From Deltaproteobacteria bacterium (GTDB lineage: Bacteria > Desulfobacterota_B > Binatia > Binatales > Binataceae), in NCBI GenBank assembly GCA_021827465.1, contig JAKAVX010000086.1:1-8328 (forward strand): a stretch of DNA of 8,328 nt, in the 5' to 3' direction. The stretch's first letter is position 1. The number at the start of each line of letters is the position of its first letter. The notes below the pieces were generated by a model. The model saw nothing but the letters and a program-made list of their open reading frames with translations, made no database searches and was not told where the DNA came from. The translations under genes and the position numbers were made by a program. Of the stretch, positions 1 through 5,628 are shown piece after piece.

Positions 1-53
1 CCGTGGGTTAAATCCTGCTCTACGCCCGCGTCGCGTATATCGCAAGGAGCACG

Positions 54-1535
54 TCAGGAACGCGGTTTCGCGAACTCGACGGCGAGTATCGAAGCGTCTT
101 CCACCGTTCTCAGATCGAGCTGGAAGTCGTCGTCCTTGATTCGCCCGATAACCGGCGGCTCGGCGGTACGGAACAGGCGCGCGATCGCCTCGGCAGACAT
201 CGCGGGATGCGTCACCCTAAGCGCGACCGTCGGCAGCTCCTCGGCCGGGAGCGCGCCCGAGCCGACTTGCGAGGCCGATTCGACGATATCGACCGCGAAT
301 TCCGGTCCGAGCCTCTCGCGCAAGATGTCACGCGCGCGCGGAGCCATCGCGCCGAGCTCGCCCGTCGTCCGTCGGAGCACCCGAAGCGTCGGCAACTCGG
401 CGCCCAAATCGGCCGAGCGCAGGTACATACGAAGCGTCGCCGCAAGCGCCGCGAGCGTAAGCTTGCCGCATCTAAGCGCCCGCTTGAGCGGGTTCGCCTT
501 CAACTTCGCGACCAGATCGCGCCGTCCCACAATCACGCCCGCCTGCGGACCGCCGAGCAGCTTGTCTCCCGAGAAGGTGACCAGATCCGCGCCCGCCGCA
601 ATCCGCTCGGCGACTATTGGCTCGCGCGCAAGCCCGTAGGCGCTCAAATCAACCAGCGCTCCCGAGCCGAGGTCCTCGAGCACGGCGACGCCGTGGCGGC
701 GCCCGATCTCGGTCATCGCGGGCAGCGACACTTCGCTGGTGAAGCCGATGATTCGATAGTTGGAGGGATGCACCTTCAGGAGCAGCGCGGTGTCGGGGCC
801 GATCGCGGCCTCGTAGTCGCGCGGATGGGTCCGGTTGGTCGTGCCGACTTCCTTCAGGATCGCGCCGCTTCGCTCCATCACGTCCGGGATGCGGAATGAG
901 CCGCCGATCTCGATCAGCTCGCCGCGCGACACGACGACTTCCTTTCCGCGCGCGAGCGAATTGAGCGCGAGCAGAACCGCCGCCGCGTTGTTGTTGACCA
1001 CGGTCGCGGCCTCGGCGCCAGTAAGCGCGCAGAGTTCGCGTTCAACCAGCGAGTCGCGGTCGCCGCGGGTTCCTTCGGCCAGGTCGTATTCAAGGTTGAC
1101 GACGGAACGCGCGGCCTGCTCGACCGCCTCGATAGCCTGCTCGGCGAGCAGCGCGCGTCCGAGGTTGGTGTGCAGCACGACGCCCGAGGCGTTGACGACC
1201 GGCCTCATCGCGGGACGGTCGGCGAGTATCTCGCGCTCGGCCTGGTCGAGAATCGCGTCGGTCAGAGCGGCGCGGTCATGAGGCAACGCCGGGCGTCCGG
1301 CTGCTATCGCGGCGCGCATCGCATCCTGCACCCGCGCAATCACGGTCTTCAGGTAAGCGCGTGAGAATCTCTCGAGCGCCGGCCGTTCACGAGCCCGGCG
1401 CAGGCATTCGTCAACCGGCGGGATCGCCCGAAGCGCGGCCGTGCGGCGGCCGGCGTCAGCGACGGCCGGATCGGTCTTGTTTCGGGCTTTGCCTGCCACG
1501 GGTCGATTATCGGGGGAGGGTCTTGGGATTCGCAA
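54..1535 (-). CDS. selA: SelA, L-seryl-tRNA(Sec) selenium transferase
   Basis: This PLP enzyme converts seryl-tRNA(Sec) to selenocysteinyl-tRNA(Sec) using selenophosphate, in the cytoplasm. The 493-residue product shows SelA hallmarks in order: the N-terminal helical region with IPPVDECL (38-45), VVNASGVVLHTNLGRALL (113-130), NNNAAAVLLALNSLA (181-195), the GELIEIGGSFRIPDVM block (205-220), and FSGDKLLGGPQAG (321-333), in which Lys325 is the expected PLP lysine. It is slightly longer than E. coli SelA (463 aa). The start is uncertain: TTG at 1533-1535 has a GGTGG-like ribosome site just upstream, whereas GTG at 1497-1499 (residue 13) fits the family N-terminus better but lacks one. The gene lies 24 bp after the MFS gene on the same strand, so co-transcription is likely. 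The identification is firm; the start is not. Confidence 0.96.
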   Translation of the reverse strand: MRIPRPSPDNRPVAGKARNKTDPAVADAGRRTAALRAIPPVDECLRRARERPALERFSRAYLKTVIARVQDAMRAAIAAGRPALPHDRAALTDAILDQAEREILADRPAMRPVVNASGVVLHTNLGRALLAEQAIEAVEQAARSVVNLEYDLAEGTRGDRDSLVERELCALTGAEAATVVNNNAAAVLLALNSLARGKEVVVSRGELIEIGGSFRIPDVMERSGAILKEVGTTNRTHPRDYEAAIGPDTALLLKVHPSNYRIIGFTSEVSLPAMTEIGRRHGVAVLEDLGSGALVDLSAYGLAREPIVAERIAAGADLVTFSGDKLLGGPQAGVIVGRRDLVAKLKANPLKRALRCGKLTLAALAATLRMYLRSADLGAELPTLRVLRRTTGELGAMAPRARDILRERLGPEFAVDIVESASQVGSGALPAEELPTVALRVTHPAMSAEAIARLFRTAEPPVIGRIKDDDFQLDLRTVEDASILAVEFAKPRS

Positions 1536-1559
1536 GCTTTTCCACCACCGCGGAGCCGA

Positions 1560-2873
1560 TCAATCGGCGGCCGGGGCGATTTCGCTTTGAGCCTGCGCCG
1601 CAGCGATTACCCCGAGCCTGGTCAGCAGGAAGCATCCGCACAGCAGCGAGAAGACCGAGCAGATCACCACCGCGAGCCGCGGACTCAGGTTCTCGCCGAC
1701 CCATCCGACCTCGAGGCTTCCAAGCGGCGCGGTGCCAATGAACGAAAGCGTGTAGATGCTCATCACGCGCCCGCGCAACTCGTCAGACACGAAGAACTGG
1801 AGCATAGTGTTGGTCGTAACCATGTGATACATCAGGCCCGCGCCGATCAGCGTCTGCGCGGCCATCGAGAGCCCGAGCCACGGCGAAACGCCGAAGGCGA
1901 AGATCGCCACCGCAACCGCGAAGACGCCGAAGACCAGGTTCTGGCGAAGAGTGCGCGGCGTACTCGGACGCGAATTCATCGCAATCGCCCCGGCAACCGC
2001 GCCAAGCCCCTGCGCTGCCATCAGGAAGCCGTACCCTCGCGCACCCGCGTGCAGAAGGTCGCGCGCGAAGAGCGGAACCAGCACCCCGTATTGCATCCCG
2101 AAACCGCTGTTTATGGCAACCACCACAAGCAGGTAAAGGGACGGCCGATGACGCCATACGTAGGCCAGCCCCTCACGCACCCGAAGCAGCACGACGGAGC
2201 CGAATCGCTCCATCCTGCGGCGCGGGATGTCCATCTCGAACAGGCTCCAGATAACCGCGAGATAGCTCACGCCGTTCAGGAAAAAGCATCCGGCCACGCC
2301 GACGATCGCGATCAGAAGCCCCGCGACCGCGGGCCCCGCCATCCGCGCACCGTTGAAGATCATCGAGTTCATCGCGATCGCGTTGGGCAAATCCTCCTTG
2401 CCAACCATCTCGACCACGAACGCCTGGCGCCCGGGCATGTCGAAGGAGCTTACGAGCCCGTTGATCGCGGCCAGGATGATGACGTATTCGACCCGCACGA
2501 TCCCGGTCCAGGTGAGAAATGCGAGCACGAACGCGCTCAGCATCAGGAGCGTCTGGGCAGCGATAATGAGACGGCGGCGATCGACGTGATCGACCACCAC
2601 GCCCGCGAACAATGCCACCAGCACGATAGGCATGAAGCCCGCGAACGCAACCAGTCCAAGCGCCATCGAAGAGTTCGACAGCTTCAGCACCAGCCAGGCC
2701 TGCGCGACCGACTGCATCCAGGTGCCGATAAGCGAGATGAACTGGCCGAAGAAGAAAAGCCGGAAATTGCGATGGCGCAACGCGCGGAATGCGGCCAGAC
2801 GGCCCGACCATCGGCCGGCGGCTGATGCGTCGGTTGCCTGCGGGTTCGCCTCGGCGGCTTCGATTTCCGGCAT
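1560..2873 (-). CDS. MFS transporter, EntS-like (MFS_3) exporter
   Basis: This is an inner-membrane major facilitator protein of the EntS/MFS_3 type, a family of proton-driven exporters of siderophores, drugs and other small molecules. From the ATG chosen at 2871-2873 it has 437 residues, normal for a 12-helix carrier. Visible hallmarks are RNFRLFFFGQFISLIGTWMQ entering helix 1, the motif-A loop GVVVDHVDRRRL between helices 2 and 3, FDMPGRQAFVVEMV followed by EDLPNAIAMNS, and ELRGRVMSIYTLSFIGTAPLG in the C-terminal half. A longer reading frame starts at TTG 2988-2990 and has a good GGGAG site (2998-3002) seven bases upstream. It would add a 39-residue hydrophilic extension unlike the family and reach within 12 bp of the alpha-galactosidase start. 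The family fit favours the ATG although its ribosome site is poor. The substrate is unknown; a role in galactoside uptake is not supported. Confidence 0.88.
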   Translation of the reverse strand: MPEIEAAEANPQATDASAAGRWSGRLAAFRALRHRNFRLFFFGQFISLIGTWMQSVAQAWLVLKLSNSSMALGLVAFAGFMPIVLVALFAGVVVDHVDRRRLIIAAQTLLMLSAFVLAFLTWTGIVRVEYVIILAAINGLVSSFDMPGRQAFVVEMVGKEDLPNAIAMNSMIFNGARMAGPAVAGLLIAIVGVAGCFFLNGVSYLAVIWSLFEMDIPRRRMERFGSVVLLRVREGLAYVWRHRPSLYLLVVVAINSGFGMQYGVLVPLFARDLLHAGARGYGFLMAAQGLGAVAGAIAMNSRPSTPRTLRQNLVFGVFAVAVAIFAFGVSPWLGLSMAAQTLIGAGLMYHMVTTNTMLQFFVSDELRGRVMSIYTLSFIGTAPLGSLEVGWVGENLSPRLAVVICSVFSLLCGCFLLTRLGVIAAAQAQSEIAPAAD

Positions 2874-2951
2874 GTTGTCGATATGCGCTCGCTCCAGCGG
2901 AGCGAAAACCAGTTTGCCAGAGCCGGAGTGTCCACGCGAGACGAATTCGCC

Positions 2952-2978
2952 TTGAGTTCCGTCCTCGATGTGTAATAC
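2952..2978 (+). promoter_or_regulatory. Possible promoter for the alpha-galactosidase
   Basis: TTGAGT (2952-2957) and TAATAC (2973-2978) are spaced by 15 bp, shorter than the optimal 17, and end 24 bp before the ATG. They lie in the divergent region between the exporter and the alpha-galactosidase. An AAGG ribosome site at 2989-2992 lies 10 bases before the start. This is a weak match by eye only. Confidence 0.25.
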
Positions 2979-3002
2979 GCACAGGCGCAAGGCCGCACTC
3001 CC

Positions 3003-4883
3003 ATGAGGATAGAGCTTCGGTTCACAGATTCGCTGAGCGGTGCGCGCTCACTTCGGCTTGACGGGCACGAGACGCTGACCCGCCAGAGCGGAATCGAACT
3101 CTCGGCGAATATCCGCGAAGAAAACGGAGCGGAGGTGATTCGCGCGTCGGTCGCGAACCGAAGCGGCGCTTCGATACTGCTGAGCGAGGCGCGCTTCGAG
3201 GTTCCAACCGGATTTGCGCCGGATGCGCCCGCGCGCTTCTTCAAGCACGGCTACCAGTCGTGGAGCAATTCCGGCATCGCCACGGCCGGCGATTCAGGAC
3301 GCCATCGCAGGGACGAGGCGCCGTCGATAATCCGGCTGTCGCATCAGAGCGAAACGGTCCGCCCGGCGGATTTGCCCGAAGCCGCGACCTCGGAACTCTT
3401 CACCGTGATCGAATGCGCGGGGCGATCCGAGCGGCTGCTCTTGGGGTTCATCGGCGCGGCAAATCAATTCGGAGCAGTTGCGGTCACATCGCCCGAGCGC
3501 GCGACCGGCCGCCTGCTGCTCGACGGCGCGATGCTTTCGCCGGGCGAATCGCGGGAACTGGAGCCGCTGGCTGTCGTTCGCTCGGAAAAGAGTATCGCAG
3601 CGCTCTCCGCGCGATGGGCCGCGATGCTGGGCCTGGCTATGGGCGCGAGGGCGGGTACGCCGTACCAGCGCGGATGGTGCTCGTGGTACCACTACTTCCA
3701 CGGCGTGACCGAGGACGCGATGCTCACGAATCTGCGGACGCTCGCCGCGATGCGTGCCGATTATCCTATCGACGTCGTGCAGATCGACGACGGGTTTCAG
3801 TCGGCGCTCGGCGACTGGGATACGACCAACGCGAAATTTCCGGGCGGACTCGAAAAACTCGCCGACGAAATCCGCCGTGCGGGCTTCAGGCCGGGGCTTT
3901 GGACCACTCCTTTTCTCGCAAGCAGCGAGTCGCGCCTGATGCGCGAGCATTTGGACTGGTTCATCGTGCACGAATCGGGCGAGCCGCTGCGCGCGGGCTA
4001 CAACCCGAGCTGGAGCAGCACCGATGACGCGTTCGCCTACGCGCTCGACCCGAGCAACCCCGCCTTCGCCGGGCATCTGGAGCGGCTTTTCTATCGGCTT
4101 GCGCGCAAGTTCGGCTATTCCTACCTGAAGCTCGATTTCCTTTACGCAGGAGCCGCCGAGGGCCGGCGTCATGCGCGCGATCTGACGCGCGCCGAAGCGC
4201 TAAGGCGCGGACTCGTGGCGATCCGGCGCGGCGCGGGAGACGACGCGTTCATCCTGGGATGCGGATGCCCGATCGGGCAGGCGGTTGGAATCGTGGACGG
4301 GATGCGCGTCGGCGAGGACGTCGCGCCGTATTGGGAATCCAGCGCGCCGGAGATGGGCGTGCCGGGGACAGCGCAGGCGCTGGACGCAATCATCGCGCGC
4401 AGTTTCATGCATCGGCAGCTTTGGCTCAACGATCCGGACTGCCTGATGCTGCGGGCAACGGAAACCGGACTCTCCGACGAGGAACGCCATTCGCTCGCCG
4501 CGACGATCGCGGCCTCGGGCGGGATGCTGCTCATCTCGGACGACATGAGCCTGCTGACGCGCGAAAGCGTAGCGCTCTTTCAGGCCGCCTGGCGAATCGG
4601 CGCGGAAATCGACGGCGTATCGCGCGAGGAACCGCCGCTTGCGGTCGAACCGGCGCCGCCCGGCATCGCCTCGACGCTCAGGATTCTTTCTACGCGGCTT
4701 TCCGACGGCTCGCTTCATCTGGTGCTCAACCGCGGTGAGCAGATCGAGCGAATCGAGGCCGCGCGGCTCGATTCCACAACCTCGCGATGCACGGTCTTCG
4801 AGCTGGGAAAAGACGAGAGCGCGGTGCGCGAGGCGATCGAGATACCGCCGCACGCGGCGCGGCTGGTTCGATTCCGCCGCTAA
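3003..4883 (+). CDS. Alpha-galactosidase, GH36 (Thermotoga GalA type)
   Basis: This enzyme hydrolyses terminal alpha-galactosyl residues from melibiose/raffinose-type sugars by a retaining mechanism. The 626-residue protein has an N-terminal beta-sandwich (about 1-215, with GYQSWS at 83-88), a catalytic TIM barrel starting at GWCSWYHYFHG (224-234), and a short C-terminal beta domain (about 545-626). VVQIDDGF (258-265), YLKLDFLYAGA (374-384; Asp378 is the expected nucleophile) and GMRVGEDVAPYW (433-444; Asp439 is the expected acid/base) match the motif pattern I recall for Thermotoga maritima GalA (552 aa). WLNDPDCLMLR (474-484) is also typical. No signal peptide is visible, so it should act in the cytoplasm on imported oligosaccharides. 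The last codons lie inside the 61-bp repeat that flanks the toxin-antitoxin pair, and the gene itself remains intact. Nearby galK fits galactose use, but on the opposite strand. Confidence 0.94.
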   Translation: MRIELRFTDSLSGARSLRLDGHETLTRQSGIELSANIREENGAEVIRASVANRSGASILLSEARFEVPTGFAPDAPARFFKHGYQSWSNSGIATAGDSGRHRRDEAPSIIRLSHQSETVRPADLPEAATSELFTVIECAGRSERLLLGFIGAANQFGAVAVTSPERATGRLLLDGAMLSPGESRELEPLAVVRSEKSIAALSARWAAMLGLAMGARAGTPYQRGWCSWYHYFHGVTEDAMLTNLRTLAAMRADYPIDVVQIDDGFQSALGDWDTTNAKFPGGLEKLADEIRRAGFRPGLWTTPFLASSESRLMREHLDWFIVHESGEPLRAGYNPSWSSTDDAFAYALDPSNPAFAGHLERLFYRLARKFGYSYLKLDFLYAGAAEGRRHARDLTRAEALRRGLVAIRRGAGDDAFILGCGCPIGQAVGIVDGMRVGEDVAPYWESSAPEMGVPGTAQALDAIIARSFMHRQLWLNDPDCLMLRATETGLSDEERHSLAATIAASGGMLLISDDMSLLTRESVALFQAAWRIGAEIDGVSREEPPLAVEPAPPGIASTLRILSTRLSDGSLHLVLNRGEQIERIEAARLDSTTSRCTVFELGKDESAVREAIEIPPHAARLVRFRR

Positions 4884-4913
4884 CCGAGCTTGATCACGTT
4901 CGCGCCCGGCCCG
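4853..4913. repeat. 61-bp direct repeat, left copy
   Basis: This 61-bp stretch recurs at 5568-5628 with one difference (T at 4899, C at 5614). It begins in the tail of the alpha-galactosidase gene, crosses its TAA stop (4881-4883), and continues with sequence identical to the 3' end of galK. The galK-derived half ends abruptly at 4913, where the toxin-antitoxin insert starts. The two copies are 715 bp apart. Confidence 0.95.
4880..4913 (-). pseudogene. Detached copy of the galK 3' tail
   Basis: Read on the minus strand, this piece encodes the last ten residues of the galactokinase, GPGANVIKLG, plus the TAG stop. The intact galK tail reads GPGASVIKLG; the single base difference in the repeat changes Ser to Asn. 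It has no start or upstream coding sequence and is a leftover of the duplication around the inserted toxin-antitoxin pair. Confidence 0.85.
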
Positions 4914-4918
4914 AACGT
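4896..4918. repeat. Inverted repeat at the left insert junction
   Basis: ACGTTCG (4896-4902) and CGAACGT (4912-4918) form a perfect 7-bp stem with a 9-base loop, between the convergent ends of the alpha-galactosidase and the toxin gene. The right arm crosses the repeat/insert boundary. No T-run follows on either strand, so a rho-independent terminator is possible but weak. Confidence 0.45.
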
Positions 4919-5254
4919 TCAAATGTCGAGGTGAAGCCGCATTGCGTCTTCAGCTTTTCGCATCAGGGTGGCGTTCAGGCGGCCCACCGGCCCTCCGCGC
5001 AAGCGTTCCTTGGCAATAGTGCGAATCTGCTGCGCCTGAGCCTTGGATTGCTTGGGAAGGCCGCTTTCCTTGGACGACAGGAGAATCTCAAATGGATAGA
5101 CGCGGCTCGTGTTTGAAGTGATGGGCAGGACGGTCACCGTGCTCGCCGCGCGATTGTTCGCGTCGTTGCTGACGACGAGCACGGGACGGCGTTTGTTGAT
5201 CTCGGAGCCGACGGTGGGGTTCAGGTCGGCGTAGTAAATCTCACCACGTCTCAT
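4919..5254 (-). CDS. mazF: MazF/PemK-family mRNA interferase toxin
   Basis: MazF toxins are dimeric ribonucleases that cut RNA at short sequence motifs and halt growth unless bound by their antitoxin. The 111-residue product starts with the classic MRRGEIYYADLNPTVGSE, then RRPVLVVSND (22-31) and VLPITSN (42-48). Arg23 and Thr46 sit where the catalytic Arg and Thr lie in Bacillus MazF. The QIRTIAKERL segment and an alpha-helical C-terminus complete the fold at normal family length. An upstream in-frame ATG (5303-5305) would add 17 residues not found in the family, so ATG 5252-5254 is preferred. The gene overlaps the antitoxin gene by 14 bp, which implies translational coupling. It converges on the alpha-galactosidase and ends 6 bp from the left repeat. 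The cleavage specificity cannot be read from sequence. Confidence 0.93.
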   Translation of the reverse strand: MRRGEIYYADLNPTVGSEINKRRPVLVVSNDANNRAASTVTVLPITSNTSRVYPFEILLSSKESGLPKQSKAQAQQIRTIAKERLRGGPVGRLNATLMRKAEDAMRLHLDI

Positions 5255-5462
5255 CGGCAAGTCCGTCCGATGCCGTGGTATCCCAAGCCTTGTCGGCTTC
5301 CGCATCAGCCTCGCGGTAAGCCGCTTCCAGTTCGCGGCTTCTCAGCAACTTGACCGCTTCCTCGAAAACCTGGGAGCGATTCAGGCCCCGCTTTTTTCGA
5401 TACCTCTCGACGAACCCGGCCAGGGATTCGGGCAACGAGACGGAAAGCTTGGACGCGCTCAT
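5241..5462 (-). CDS. Ribbon-helix-helix antitoxin of the mazF-like toxin
   Basis: This 73-residue protein has an N-terminal ribbon-helix-helix (CopG/MetJ-like) DNA-binding domain: KLSVSLPESLAGFVERY forms the strand and first helix, and GLNRSQVFEEAVKLL the second helix. An acidic tail rich in Glu, Asp and Ala follows (about 44-73) and would wrap the toxin. Such antitoxins neutralise their toxin and repress their own operon. ATG 5460-5462 is chosen because AGGA (5471-5474 on the minus strand) lies 8 bases upstream and because the strand begins at once. A longer frame from TTG 5517-5519 would start upstream of the promoter -10 box and is rejected. The stop lies inside the toxin gene. It resembles the B. 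subtilis EndoAI type rather than the AbrB-fold E. coli MazE. Confidence 0.9.
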   Translation of the reverse strand: MSASKLSVSLPESLAGFVERYRKKRGLNRSQVFEEAVKLLRSRELEAAYREADAEADKAWDTTASDGLADETW

Positions 5463-5490
5463 ACGGATTATCCTACCAGTGGTGTTAACG

Positions 5491-5519
5491 ATAGTAGCAT
5501 ACAACGGCGGACGCGCCAA
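5491..5519 (-). promoter_or_regulatory. Promoter of the toxin-antitoxin operon
   Basis: On the minus strand, TTGGCG (5514-5519) and TACTAT (5491-5496) are separated by exactly 17 bp and lie 28 bp ahead of the antitoxin ATG. This is the best sigma-70-type match in the window and sits in its most AT-rich stretch. The palindrome GTTAAC (5484-5489), near the expected transcription start, could be part of an operator for the antitoxin. Confidence 0.6.
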
Positions 5520-5567
5520 ACCTCCTGAAGGGTACGACGGAGTTCGAGTTGGGGAGTGGTGAATGAG

Positions 5568-5598
5568 CGCGGCGCGGCTGGTTCGATTCCGCCGCTAA
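5568..5598 (+). pseudogene. Detached copy of the alpha-galactosidase 3' tail
   Basis: Read on the plus strand, this piece encodes the alpha-galactosidase ending AARLVRFRR and its TAA stop, 715 bp away from the real gene end. It has no upstream coding sequence. By chance an ATG precedes it in frame (5563-5565), giving an 11-codon reading frame with no sign of function. Confidence 0.8.
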
Positions 5599-5628
5599 CC
5601 GAGCTTGATCACGCTCGCGCCCGGCCCG
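5568..5628. repeat. 61-bp direct repeat, right copy
   Basis: This is the second copy of the repeat at 4853-4913, with 60 of 61 bases identical. It spans the 3' end of intact galK (stop 5595-5597 on the minus strand). Its first 31 bases duplicate the last codons and stop of the alpha-galactosidase. The stop codons of the two genes overlap here in the shared bases CTAA (5595-5598). Confidence 0.95.

Larger units (their letters stand above)
4914..5567 (-). mobile_element. 654-bp toxin-antitoxin cassette inserted at a gene junction
   Basis: This segment lies between the two 61-bp repeats and holds only the antitoxin gene, the toxin gene and their promoter. The toxin stop lies 6 bp from the left repeat, and the promoter -35 box 48 bp from the right one. 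The promoter region is about 48% G+C and the toxin tail about 55%, against about 70% in the neighbouring alpha-galactosidase tail, which suggests foreign origin. No integrase, transposase or terminal inverted repeats are visible. It could be a minimal integrated element, the remnant of a larger one, or a product of recombination between gene ends. Insertion is inferred from the repeats. Confidence 0.6.

Noticed and set aside
1..53. Possible tRNA 3' end at the left edge (GGGTTAAATCC resembles a T-arm)
   Set aside because: The flanking bases do not form a 5-bp T-stem, the invariant TTC is TTA, and no CCA or acceptor stem follows. Nothing else is supported in these 53 bases.
1560..1562. In-frame UGA between the exporter and selA frames as a possible selenocysteine codon
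   Set aside because: Both genes lie in the same frame, but the exporter ends normally for its family, selA has its own start, and no SECIS-like hairpin was evident.
1587..2825. 412-codon plus-strand reading frame opposite the exporter gene
   Set aside because: Its translation is packed with His, Arg, Glu and Gln, as expected from the complement of a membrane-protein gene. The minus-strand protein has clear MFS motifs.
1560..2990. The MFS protein as a galactoside permease serving the alpha-galactosidase
   Set aside because: Its motifs fit EntS-like exporters, not the GPH or LacY sugar carriers, and it pairs with selA on the opposite strand.
4853..5628. The 61-bp repeats as a transposon target-site duplication or insertion sequence ends
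   Set aside because: Target duplications are usually 2-14 bp, no terminal inverted repeats flank the cassette, and no transposase is encoded.
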